A stretch of DNA of 64,000 bases from UBA1858 sp965262455 (lineage in GTDB: Bacteria; Pseudomonadota; Gammaproteobacteria; UBA4575): positions 310,001-374,000 of the forward strand of contig CBDHFH010000008.1 of the NCBI GenBank assembly GCA_965262455.1. Reading direction: 5' to 3'. The first letter of the stretch is position 1. Each line of letters begins with the position of its first letter. A program made the position numbers and the translations under genes. Shown here one piece after another: positions 7,203 to 15,309 of the stretch. A model generated the notes under the pieces. It did no database searches, had not been told where the DNA came from, and was given only the letters and a program-made list of their open reading frames with translations.

Positions 7203-8393
7203 ATGAGTGCAGTATCTAATTTATCTAATGCAGATCTTCATCTTGCTTTTCAGCAATTTAATCAAATCTCAGAACAGTTCACACATGCTTATCAAGACTT
7301 AGAAGGTCGATTCAAGCAAATTAAAACAGAGTTATCTGATACCAAAGCACAGCGCTTACATGAACTTGCCGAAAAAGAGCAGTTGGCAAATCGTATGCAC
7401 TTATTATTAATGGCACTGCCAATGGGCGTCATGGTCATTGATAGTGAGGGTATTATCCGCGAATGCAATCAAGCATCGACAAATTTATTGAATATGCCGC
7501 TGCATGGATTGGTTTGGTCAGATGTTTTAAAACAATTATTTCCACAGCAAGATCAAACAGATATAAGCAATTTATACATCAATGGGAGAAATTTACATTT
7601 TTCTTCTAAAACCATTACTAGGTCTGAAGATTCATTAGTACTCGTCACTGATATTACCGACCCCGTAACGCATGTTGATAGTGTTAAAAGAAAAGAGCGT
7701 CTTGCTTTCTTGGGTAATGCAATCGCTTCGATTGCACATGATATACGTACACCACTGGCAACATCGTTTTTACACTTATCCAATTTAAATAAGAAATTGT
7801 CACATACTGATAATCTGCAAATTGTAGAAAAGATTAAATACAATCTAAAAACATTAGAGAACACTATTAACAGTATGTTGTTATATGCAAAAGGTGGTGC
7901 AGATACATTTGAGTCATTGGAGTGTAAAAAGTGTTGTGAAATGATTGCATCTGATTTGCTGGAAATTTTTCCAGATGTGATATTCAGTATACAAGCACAA
8001 CCAGAACTTAATGGTAAGTATATTAAAGCTAATTTTGCTGCTTTAATGACAGCTTTTAGAAACTTAGTTTCTAATTCACGTGCTGCATGTAATGCAGAGG
8101 TGCTAATCAATATCAAATTTGAATATGAACACAATGACTTTATGAAAATCACGTTATTAGATAATGGCTCAGGTATAGAACAGGGTCTGATTAATACAAT
8201 ATTTGAACCTTTTTTTACCACAAGAAAAAATGGCACAGGACTGGGATTGTCAATTGTTAAATCTATCATTGACTCACATTATGGAGAGATAACAGCAGAG
8301 AATACTCAATCTGGTGCACAATTTATTATTAATTTGCCAATCGAATATAGACACAACATGCAGGTGCAGGGAGCGCAAAACAATAATGTCTAA
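7203..8393 (+). CDS. fleS: FleS/FlrB-type flagellar sensor histidine kinase
   Basis: Taken from ATG 7203 this is a 396-residue soluble kinase with no transmembrane segment. An N-terminal coiled coil (about 15-65) is followed by a PAS domain (about 66-155, LPMGVMVIDSEGIIRECNQA). The HisKA box is SIAHDIRTPL with phospho-acceptor His179. The HATPase has N-box NLVSNSRAAC, G1 LLDNGSGI and G2 GTGLGLSIV. It should phosphorylate FleR, encoded next, to switch on hook and rod genes. AAAAGGG precedes ATG 7203; an in-frame ATG at 7173 has no such site. Confidence 0.9.
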   Translation: MSAVSNLSNADLHLAFQQFNQISEQFTHAYQDLEGRFKQIKTELSDTKAQRLHELAEKEQLANRMHLLLMALPMGVMVIDSEGIIRECNQASTNLLNMPLHGLVWSDVLKQLFPQQDQTDISNLYINGRNLHFSSKTITRSEDSLVLVTDITDPVTHVDSVKRKERLAFLGNAIASIAHDIRTPLATSFLHLSNLNKKLSHTDNLQIVEKIKYNLKTLENTINSMLLYAKGGADTFESLECKKCCEMIASDLLEIFPDVIFSIQAQPELNGKYIKANFAALMTAFRNLVSNSRAACNAEVLINIKFEYEHNDFMKITLLDNGSGIEQGLINTIFEPFFTTRKNGTGLGLSIVKSIIDSHYGEITAENTQSGAQFIINLPIEYRHNMQVQGAQNNNV

Positions 8394-8409
8394 ATCCAAG
8401 GAGGAATTC

Positions 8410-9750
8410 ATGTCAAAACCAAGAGTATTAATCGCAGAAGACGATCGAGAGTTACTGCAAGCATTATCTGATACTTTATCGATTGAAGGTTATGAAGTGT
8501 TTACAGCTGACAAATTGTCTTGCGCTGTAAATATATTAGGCAAGCAAGACATTGACTTAATCATAAGTGATGTAAATTTTGACGACCAAGACGAATACCC
8601 ATTAGAAACTGGTTTAGATTTGCTTAGATATACGCGCGAAAATTCTATCCCTGTTCCATTCGTATTGATGACTGCGTACGCTACAGTCGATAAAGCAGTT
8701 GAAGCAGTCAAAATGGGCGCAATCGATTATCTGGTAAAACCATTTGAAGCAGAACAGCTGATCACTATTGTTAAAAATAATACGCATATAAATAATGACG
8801 ATTCTGTATTCGTGGCAGTTGATGATGAGAGTGTCAGAATTAAACGCTTGGCTGCACAAGTTTCGGCAACTGATGTGTCAATCCTCATTAATGGTGAAAG
8901 TGGTACTGGTAAAGAAGTATTGGCCAGTTATATACACCATTGTTCAGCGCGAACAAATAAGCCATTTATAGCGATTAACTGTGCCGCTATTCCTGAAAAT
9001 ATGCTTGAAGCAATGCTATTTGGTTATGAGAAAGGTGCCTATACAGGTGCACATACCTCTAATCCCGGCAAGTTTGAACAAGCACAAGGTGGCACATTGT
9101 TGCTTGATGAAATTTCAGAAATGGATATTTCGCTACAAGCTAAATTATTGAGAGTTTTGCAGGAAAGACAAGTTGAACGTCTTGGCGGTAAGAAGGTAAT
9201 AGATCTTGATGTGAGAATTTTAGCAACAACTAATAGAAATATTAAACAAGAAGTAGAGCAAGGTCGATTTAGAGAAGATTTATATTATCGCTTAAGTGTG
9301 TTTCCAATTACTTTAAAGCCATTAAGAGAACGCCCGGACGATATTTTACCCATTATTGAATCATTATTATATAAATACAGAGATATCGCTGGCAAAGCTG
9401 AGCTGTCAGATGCTGCCAAAGATAAACTGATCAAATACAGATGGCCAGGTAATGTGCGCGAACTGGATAATGTCGTGCAAAGATCAATTGTTTTATCAAA
9501 TGGAAATTTAATATTGCCTGAGCATATTTATATCGAAGATGAAAAACATGAAGAATTGCCATTAGAGATAAAACAGAGCAGCCTCAAAGACACTGAAAAA
9601 AGTTTGATTTTGCATGCATTAAAAGAAGGCAATGGTAGCCGTAAACATGCAGCAGAAAAACTTGGCATTAGCCCTAGAACATTACGCTATAAACTTGCCA
9701 GACTAAAAGATGAAGGTGTTGATGTGCCTTCGGCTTTCGGCATGGCATAA
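8410..9750 (+). CDS. fleR: FleR/FlrC-type sigma54 response regulator
   Basis: Start 8410 is preceded by AAGGAGG at ideal spacing, giving 447 residues. The receiver domain (1-118) has acidic Asp11/12, phospho-acceptor Asp54 in IISDVNF, Thr88 and Lys110. The loop after Asp54 is longer than usual (DDQDEYPLETG). The AAA+ domain has Walker A GESGTGKE (162-169) and a GAYTGA variant (209-214) of the sigma54-binding loop. The C-terminal Fis-like helix-turn-helix is NGSRKHAAEKLGISPRTLRYKL. It activates mid-class flagellar genes when phosphorylated by FleS. The gap to fliE is only 12 nt. Confidence 0.93.
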   Translation: MSKPRVLIAEDDRELLQALSDTLSIEGYEVFTADKLSCAVNILGKQDIDLIISDVNFDDQDEYPLETGLDLLRYTRENSIPVPFVLMTAYATVDKAVEAVKMGAIDYLVKPFEAEQLITIVKNNTHINNDDSVFVAVDDESVRIKRLAAQVSATDVSILINGESGTGKEVLASYIHHCSARTNKPFIAINCAAIPENMLEAMLFGYEKGAYTGAHTSNPGKFEQAQGGTLLLDEISEMDISLQAKLLRVLQERQVERLGGKKVIDLDVRILATTNRNIKQEVEQGRFREDLYYRLSVFPITLKPLRERPDDILPIIESLLYKYRDIAGKAELSDAAKDKLIKYRWPGNVRELDNVVQRSIVLSNGNLILPEHIYIEDEKHEELPLEIKQSSLKDTEKSLILHALKEGNGSRKHAAEKLGISPRTLRYKLARLKDEGVDVPSAFGMA

Positions 9751-9762
9751 GAGGAATACAAT

Positions 9763-10089
9763 ATGGATAAAATAAACTCTAATGAGTTATTAACTCAACT
9801 ACAAGTACTCGCCAAAAAAGTACAACAAGGTGTTAATGACGGTAGTGTAACTGAAGTTAATCAACCAACGCAGTTTTCTGAATTGATGAAAGACTCTATC
9901 AATAAAGTTAATGATCAACAAATGAAATCTAGCGAATTGACCAAAGCATTCGAAATGAACGATCCAAATGTACCTTTATCATCAGTAATGATAGAGATGC
10001 AAAAAGCGCGTGTCTCCTTCGAGGCGCTAAAGCAAGTAAGGAATCAACTAGTGGATGCATATAAACAAGTGATGAATATGCCACTTTAA
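9763..10089 (+). CDS. fliE: Flagellar MS-ring/rod junction protein FliE
   Basis: 108 residues, the normal FliE size. The conserved C-terminal block is VPLSSVMIEMQKARVSFEALKQVRNQLVDAYKQVMNMPL-like. FliE joins the FliF ring to the proximal rod and is the first exported rod component. GAGGA lies upstream. It follows fleR by 12 nt and precedes fliF by 48 nt, as in Pseudomonas. Confidence 0.95.
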   Translation: MDKINSNELLTQLQVLAKKVQQGVNDGSVTEVNQPTQFSELMKDSINKVNDQQMKSSELTKAFEMNDPNVPLSSVMIEMQKARVSFEALKQVRNQLVDAYKQVMNMPL

Positions 10090-10137
10090 ATCTACAATTT
10101 AATAATTAGAACATATCAATACTAATATAGGATAGTC

Positions 10138-11790
10138 ATGGAAGGCGAAGCAAGCATTCAGCAACTCCCCGAGATGCCAGATAAAACAATGCGCATCACA
10201 AAAACTATTATATCGTCGATCAGTATGTTGTTTGGTTTAGCGGCAGTTCTGGCACTTAGTGTCGCTGTGATCATGTGGGCAACTAAGCCAGAATTTTCTC
10301 CGCTTATGGATAACATGTCTGATAGTGATGTAAGTGCAATAACATCGATATTAGCTGCAAATGATATTGACTATAAGCTTGATAGTCTTTCTGGCGATTT
10401 AATGGTCGCAAATGATCAGAAGCAACAAGCACGGTTATTAATATCTTCAGAAGGCTTGCCTAATTCGAGTCCTATGGGGTATGAGCTACTAAAAAAAGAT
10501 ACAACATTAGGTACCAGTCAATTTCTTGAAACAGCTAGGTATCAGCATGCACTTGAAACTGAATTAAGCCGTTCGATCTCTGCTATGAGAAATATTGACA
10601 ATGCACGCGTGCATTTAGCGATTCCTAAGCGTACCGCATTTATGCGTAAAAAGGATCATAGTAGTGCTTCAGTGATGGTCAAAGTAGCAGGTGGTCGGCG
10701 ACTAGATAAAGAACAAGTAAATTCAATTGCCTACTTGGTATCTTCAAGTGTTGCCTATTTAGAAGTCTCTGATGTCACCGTGGTTGATCAATGGGGAAAT
10801 CTACTAAACTCAACAAGTTTAGATAAAACTATGGAATTTTCGCAAAAGCAATTTGACTATAAAAAAGAAGTCGAATTACTTTATGTTGATCGAATCGAAT
10901 CGATGCTAGCGCCTATATTCGGTTATGGTCGCTTCAAAGTACAAGTAAATGCGGAAATGGATTTCACGCGTGTAGAGAGCACACAAGAGTTATTTGATTC
11001 CGATCAAGAGAAAATTAGAAGTGAACAGATCATAGATCAGCAACAAGTAGGGGTGCTCGGTGCAGTTGGTATTCCTGGTGCGCTTACAAACCAGCCGCCG
11101 GCAGCAGGTACTGTTGATCCACAAGTCACTGATGATGAGGGCAATCAAGCCACACCGACAAATACAAATAGAAACTCAGTTAGAAATTATGAGCTTGATA
11201 AAACCATTAGGCATGTAATGCAGCCTGTGGGTGAGTTACAGAGAATTACTGTCGCAGTCGTTGCTGATGATTGGATAAGTGTGGCCGCAGATGGATCTGA
11301 AGTGCGAACTGAATTATCTGAAGATGATTTGTCTCTGATTGAAGGAATTGTAAGTGAAGCGATAGGTTTCAATGAAGCACGTGGTGATAGCGTATCAGTA
11401 TATAACAAATCATTTCAGACAGTGCCTTTAGAAGAGATCCCTGAAATGCCAATTTGGCAACAAGACTGGTTTGCGACGGTGATAAAACAAGCACTTGCGG
11501 GAATTGCCGTATTAATACTGATATTTACTGTTGTTAAGCCAACTATGAAAACATTACAAAGTCGATTGATCGCTTCAGGGTCAGATAACTCAACCAATAA
11601 ACAGCTTCCATCGCCTGATGATCGTGATGAAATTGTCAGTATTGGCAATGCCTCTGGTGGACAGCAAAACTCATTAACAACCAGTCACCCCAATTATGTT
11701 GAGCAATTGGCCATGGCTAAGCAGTTGGTTGGTCAGGACTCAAGGTCAGTGGCAAAAGTTGTCAAAAATTGGGTAGCAGATAATGGCTGA
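10138..11790 (+). CDS. fliF: Flagellar MS-ring protein FliF
   Basis: 550 residues, the usual FliF length. The first transmembrane helix is near residues 23-46 (SSISMLFGLAAVLALSVAVIM). Two periplasmic YscJ-like ring-building domains follow. The second transmembrane helix is near 443-463 (ALAGIAVLILIFTVVKPTM). A cytoplasmic tail ends YVEQLAMAKQLVGQDSRSVAKVVKNWV, the FliG-binding peptide. It overlaps fliG by 8 nt, indicating translational coupling. FliF nucleates basal body assembly in the inner membrane. Confidence 0.96.
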   Translation: MEGEASIQQLPEMPDKTMRITKTIISSISMLFGLAAVLALSVAVIMWATKPEFSPLMDNMSDSDVSAITSILAANDIDYKLDSLSGDLMVANDQKQQARLLISSEGLPNSSPMGYELLKKDTTLGTSQFLETARYQHALETELSRSISAMRNIDNARVHLAIPKRTAFMRKKDHSSASVMVKVAGGRRLDKEQVNSIAYLVSSSVAYLEVSDVTVVDQWGNLLNSTSLDKTMEFSQKQFDYKKEVELLYVDRIESMLAPIFGYGRFKVQVNAEMDFTRVESTQELFDSDQEKIRSEQIIDQQQVGVLGAVGIPGALTNQPPAAGTVDPQVTDDEGNQATPTNTNRNSVRNYELDKTIRHVMQPVGELQRITVAVVADDWISVAADGSEVRTELSEDDLSLIEGIVSEAIGFNEARGDSVSVYNKSFQTVPLEEIPEMPIWQQDWFATVIKQALAGIAVLILIFTVVKPTMKTLQSRLIASGSDNSTNKQLPSPDDRDEIVSIGNASGGQQNSLTTSHPNYVEQLAMAKQLVGQDSRSVAKVVKNWVADNG

Positions 11791-12808
11791 GGAATTGCCG
11801 GCACTGGAGTCACCTAGGCAGCTTTCGGGTTCAGAAAAAGCGGCAATATTGCTGATGGTACTTGGTGAAGATGATGCTTCACAAGTCTTGCAACATATGA
11901 GTCCAGAAGAGTTACAACAACTTGGTGAAGCAATGACCAATATCAATGATATCACGCAACATGAGATTCAAGGCGTGATGCTGGAATTTGCAGGTGATAC
12001 ACAGACCACTACTCCATTGGATATCGGTGCTTATGACTATCTAAAAAAAGTACTTAAAAATGCACTGGGTAACAACAAAGCAAAAAATATCCTTTCACGC
12101 ATTGTGTTAGGCCCAGATGCGAGAGGTATTGAAGTATTAAAATGGATGAATTCAGAAACTATTTGCGATTTTATACAGAACGAGCATCCACAAATTATTG
12201 CAACTTTATTAACACAATTAGATGGCGAGTTAGCAGGTAAGGTACTGGAAAGCCTGGATGTAGAGTTGCAGCCCAGAGTAATTGAGAGGATTGCGCTGAT
12301 GGAGGATGTCAATTCTGAAGCATTAAAAGAACTTGATGAACTGATTGAAGATTACTTTAAAAAAGACAAACCGGATAAAGTGCCTAGTGTCGGTGGTCCA
12401 TCAATAGCGGCAAATATATTAAACAATGTAAAAATTGATGTTGAATCCAGTGTGATGGATTCAATTAATAGTAAGGATAAAAAGCTGGGTGATAAAATCA
12501 AAGGTTTGATGTTTGTATTTGATAACCTGCTTGATATTGATGACCGCGGCATGCAAACAATTCTTCGAGAGTCGCCACAAGATAAATTAGTCCTAGCATT
12601 AAAAGGTGCAAGCGCAGATGTGAGAGATAAGATATTCAAAAATATGTCAAAACGTGCTGCTGAAATGTTACGTGATGACTTAGAATCTGCCGGCCCCGCC
12701 AAACTTTCAGATGTAGAAGATGCGCAAAAAGAAATACTTGAAGTTGCACTTAAGTTAGGTGAAGAAGGCAAAATTATGCTCGGCGGTGGCGGAGATGATT
12801 ATCTATAA
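11783..12808 (+). CDS. fliG: Flagellar motor switch protein FliG
   Basis: 341 residues. The N-terminal FliF-binding domain starts LSGSEKAAILLMVLGEDDAS. The middle domain has the EHPQIIATLLTQLD motif. The C-terminal torque-generating domain carries FVFDNLLDIDDRGMQTILRE, with charged residues that contact MotA-type stators. It ends KIMLGGGGDDYL. It forms the top of the C-ring beneath FliF. Its start overlaps fliF by 8 nt. Confidence 0.96.
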   Translation: MAEELPALESPRQLSGSEKAAILLMVLGEDDASQVLQHMSPEELQQLGEAMTNINDITQHEIQGVMLEFAGDTQTTTPLDIGAYDYLKKVLKNALGNNKAKNILSRIVLGPDARGIEVLKWMNSETICDFIQNEHPQIIATLLTQLDGELAGKVLESLDVELQPRVIERIALMEDVNSEALKELDELIEDYFKKDKPDKVPSVGGPSIAANILNNVKIDVESSVMDSINSKDKKLGDKIKGLMFVFDNLLDIDDRGMQTILRESPQDKLVLALKGASADVRDKIFKNMSKRAAEMLRDDLESAGPAKLSDVEDAQKEILEVALKLGEEGKIMLGGGGDDYL

Positions 12809-12831
12809 ATAATTTATAAGTAAAGGTATCT

Positions 12832-13449
12832 ATGGGCATTGGGGGAATCACTAAATTATTACAAAATAATGCACATCGAAGCAGTAGCGATGTGTTTAAG
12901 CCAAATGCGTTGTTGAATGAAAAACATCAACAGCACAGTCAGATAGATGATGGTTTTGCCAGCGAGAAGCAGCTTGCATTTGAACAAGGCTATCAAGAAG
13001 CGATAGCTAAGGCTGAGTCTGAATGGAAACACAAACTCGAAATGATTGACGCTATATCGACTATATTAAATGAGCCGATGAAAGACATCGATCAGCAAAT
13101 TCAAGAAAAAACAGCTGAAATTGCCATTACTATTGCCAAACAAGTTGTTAGACGAGAGTTATCTATTGATTCAGGTCAGATTGTATCTGCTGTTAAGCAG
13201 GCCATTGATCTTATTCCCAAAGATGGTGAAAAAATTAACTTGCATGTCAATCCTAATGACGTGCAGCAGGTCAATGAAATATTCGCAGGTAATGATGTCT
13301 CAAGTAAATACAATATTATTCAAGACCCATCCATTGAGATGGGTGGTTGTAAAGCTCTGACAGATTATTCATTGGTAGACTTAACTATTGAAAAGCAAAT
13401 AGCAAGTATTGCCGCGCAGATATTTGGAGATCAGAGAAGTGTTACCTAG
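12832..13449 (+). CDS. fliH: Flagellar assembly protein FliH
   Basis: 205 residues. The N-terminal segment is polar and variable. The FAFEQGYQEA-like region (LAFEQGYQEAIAKAESEW) and the C-terminal FliH/YscL domain (EIAITIAKQVVRRELSIDSGQIVSAVKQAI, ending IASIAAQIFGD) identify it. FliH dimers bind and restrain the FliI ATPase and link it to the C-ring. The 3' end overlaps fliI by about 11 nt if fliI begins at GTG 13439. Confidence 0.92.
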   Translation: MGIGGITKLLQNNAHRSSSDVFKPNALLNEKHQQHSQIDDGFASEKQLAFEQGYQEAIAKAESEWKHKLEMIDAISTILNEPMKDIDQQIQEKTAEIAITIAKQVVRRELSIDSGQIVSAVKQAIDLIPKDGEKINLHVNPNDVQQVNEIFAGNDVSSKYNIIQDPSIEMGGCKALTDYSLVDLTIEKQIASIAAQIFGDQRSVT

Positions 13450-14803
13450 CACGTATTGGCAACAAAGAGAGAGTATCTATTCACGTTGGTTTGAAAAATG
13501 TATCAAAAGTATTCAGCCTCAAGTGCCTATCGTACGTGGCGTGTTAACGCGTATTTCTGGTTTAGCATTAGAAGCGAAGGGCATACATTGTAAAATAGGC
13601 ACGCGTTGTCAAATTGTCTCAGACTCAGATCAGTTAATTGAAGCAGAAGTGGTGGGGTTCTCATCCGGCGTCACATTTCTTATGGCAATGTGCAAAACAC
13701 ATGAATGTGCGCCAGGTATGGAAGTGTTACCGAAAGAGCAACTGATTGGCTTGCCCGTTGGGAATGAATTGATTGGGCATGTGCTTGATGGAAACGGTTC
13801 TCCCTTAGATCATAAATCTTTGCCAACAGATTTGATGCGTTTGCCTCTGAATCAGCACCCGATTAATCCGCTCGCACGTAGTATGATCAACGAACCGCTA
13901 GATGTCGGTGTACGTAGTATTAATAGTTTATTAACTATCGGGCGCGGACAACGAATAGGTTTGATAGCACCGAGTGGTGTGGGTAAAAGTGTATTGCTTA
14001 GTATGATGACACGCTACACTAATGCAGATATTACCGTCATTGCACTGATTGGTGAACGAGGACGTGAGGTCAGTGAATTTCTTCATAATACATTAACAGA
14101 AGAATCGCGTAATAATTCTGTCGTAGTGGCAGCGCCCGCAGATTACAGCCCGTTACATCGCGTCCATGCTGCGCAATATGCTACAACAATTGCAGAATAC
14201 TTCCGCAGTCAAGGCAAGCATGTATTATTGTTGATGGATTCTTTGACTCGCTATGCACAGGCGCATCGTGAGATTTCTCTTTCCGTTGGCGAGCCACCTG
14301 TATCAAAAGGCTATCCGCCTTCCGTGTTCGCAAAAATCCCAGAGTTAGTTGAACGAGCAGGTATGAATCAAGATGGTACAGGTTCGATTACAGCATTTTA
14401 TACAGTACTGGCAGAGAATGGTGATCTTGATGATCCCGTTGTTGATTCTGCGCGCTCTGTATTAGATGGACATATAACGTTATCAAGAGAGCTGGCCGAA
14501 TATGGTCACTATCCGGCAATCGATATAGAAAAGTCAATTAGCCGAATCATGAATAATATTGTCAGCAAAGAACATATTCAATTTTCCCAGATATTTCGCT
14601 CAATCTACTCAAAGTATCAGGAAAATAAAGATGTTATTCAATTAGGTATTTATAAACGTGGCTCTGATGAAGAACTGGATATAGCCATCATGTTACATGA
14701 CAAGTTAATGGCTTTTTTAGCACAAGACGTAGATGAAAGATCTCACTTAGAACAATCCGTGTTGTCATTAGCGCAACTGTTTGAGCAGGCAACACAACAA
14801 TGA
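13439..14803 (+). CDS. fliI: Flagellum-specific export ATPase FliI
   Basis: 454 residues from GTG 13439, chosen because GGAGA lies 8 nt upstream; an in-frame TTG at 13409 has no such site. It is a F1-beta-like ATPase with Walker A APSGVGKS, Walker B VLLLMDSLTRYAQAHREI and the GEPPVSKGYPPSVFAKIPEL signature of type III export ATPases. With FliH and FliJ it unloads chaperones and supplies substrates to FlhA/FlhB. It overlaps fliJ by 4 nt (ATGA). Confidence 0.95.
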   Translation: MLPSTYWQQRESIYSRWFEKCIKSIQPQVPIVRGVLTRISGLALEAKGIHCKIGTRCQIVSDSDQLIEAEVVGFSSGVTFLMAMCKTHECAPGMEVLPKEQLIGLPVGNELIGHVLDGNGSPLDHKSLPTDLMRLPLNQHPINPLARSMINEPLDVGVRSINSLLTIGRGQRIGLIAPSGVGKSVLLSMMTRYTNADITVIALIGERGREVSEFLHNTLTEESRNNSVVVAAPADYSPLHRVHAAQYATTIAEYFRSQGKHVLLLMDSLTRYAQAHREISLSVGEPPVSKGYPPSVFAKIPELVERAGMNQDGTGSITAFYTVLAENGDLDDPVVDSARSVLDGHITLSRELAEYGHYPAIDIEKSISRIMNNIVSKEHIQFSQIFRSIYSKYQENKDVIQLGIYKRGSDEELDIAIMLHDKLMAFLAQDVDERSHLEQSVLSLAQLFEQATQQ

Positions 14804-15240
14804 AAAAGTTAACGCGATTAAAAAAACTTCACCATTTAATCAAGTTGCAAGAACAAGACATATTAATTGCATTTAAAGGTACTCAAAAAGTGAGTACTGA
14901 TCTTAAAAATCAAATAGAAGATTTATCACAACATAATCAAACTTCAGCTGCAAAATTAATGCGTCAGTCTGTTACCATGAATGAAGTGAATAATGTCAGA
15001 TCGTTCAATGGAAAAGTAGAGCAAGTAATAGATCAATTAAAATTAAAACTAGATAAAAATGATGAAAAATTGTTGCATGTCGTTGAGCAAATGAAAGAAG
15101 TAAAAAGCCGTATGAAATCTATAGAAAGGCTCACACAGCGTGAAACTCAGCAACAGGATTATGTGCGGCAAAAGCATAGTCAATTACAGATTGACGAGAA
15201 TATTAATTACAAGCTGGGGACCAATAATAGCCAGGAATAG
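14800..15240 (+). CDS. fliJ: Flagellar export protein FliJ
   Basis: 146 residues of almost continuous coiled coil (TRLKKLHHLIKLQEQDILIA, KVEQVIDQLKLKLDKNDEKL). The length and position right after fliI, with a 4-nt overlap, fit FliJ. FliJ is the central stalk of the FliI hexamer and activates FlhA. Sequence conservation in this family is weak, so the call depends partly on context. Confidence 0.85.
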   Translation: MKKLTRLKKLHHLIKLQEQDILIAFKGTQKVSTDLKNQIEDLSQHNQTSAAKLMRQSVTMNEVNNVRSFNGKVEQVIDQLKLKLDKNDEKLLHVVEQMKEVKSRMKSIERLTQRETQQQDYVRQKHSQLQIDENINYKLGTNNSQE

Positions 15241-15257
15241 CGCAAGTATGAAAAAGT

Positions 15258-15273
15258 TGGCTTGGTATATGCA
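15258..15273 (+). promoter_or_regulatory. Candidate sigma54 promoter upstream of fliK
   Basis: TGGCTT-GGTAT-ATGCA keeps the GG and GC dinucleotides at correct -24/-12 spacing but deviates elsewhere from TGGCAC-N5-TTGCA. It is in the fliJ-fliK gap, 37 nt before the fliK start. Confidence 0.45.
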
Positions 15274-15278
15274 ATAAG

Positions 15279-15300
15279 CCTAGTAACGTTGTTTACTAGG
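15279..15300 (+). promoter_or_regulatory. Stem-loop covering the fliK ribosome binding region
   Basis: CCTAGTAA (15279-15286) pairs perfectly with TTACTAGG (15293-15300) over a 6-nt loop. The only Shine-Dalgarno-like bases for fliK (AGG, 15298-15300) are in the right arm, 9 nt before ATG 15310. Folding would hide them, so translation of fliK could be conditional. Confidence 0.55.
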
Positions 15301-15309
15301 TACTAAAAA

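Noticed and set aside
7553..8269. 238-codon minus-strand frame opposite fleS
   Set aside because: The opposite strand encodes clear PAS, HisKA and HATPase motifs; the antisense frame has no recognisable domain.
9661..9680. TGGCAT-like sequence upstream of fliE considered as a sigma54 promoter
   Set aside because: No GC dinucleotide at the required spacing; fliE probably depends on the fleSR promoter.
13121..13360. 79-codon frame inside fliH in another reading frame
   Set aside because: Lies entirely within a conserved flagellar gene and has atypical composition.
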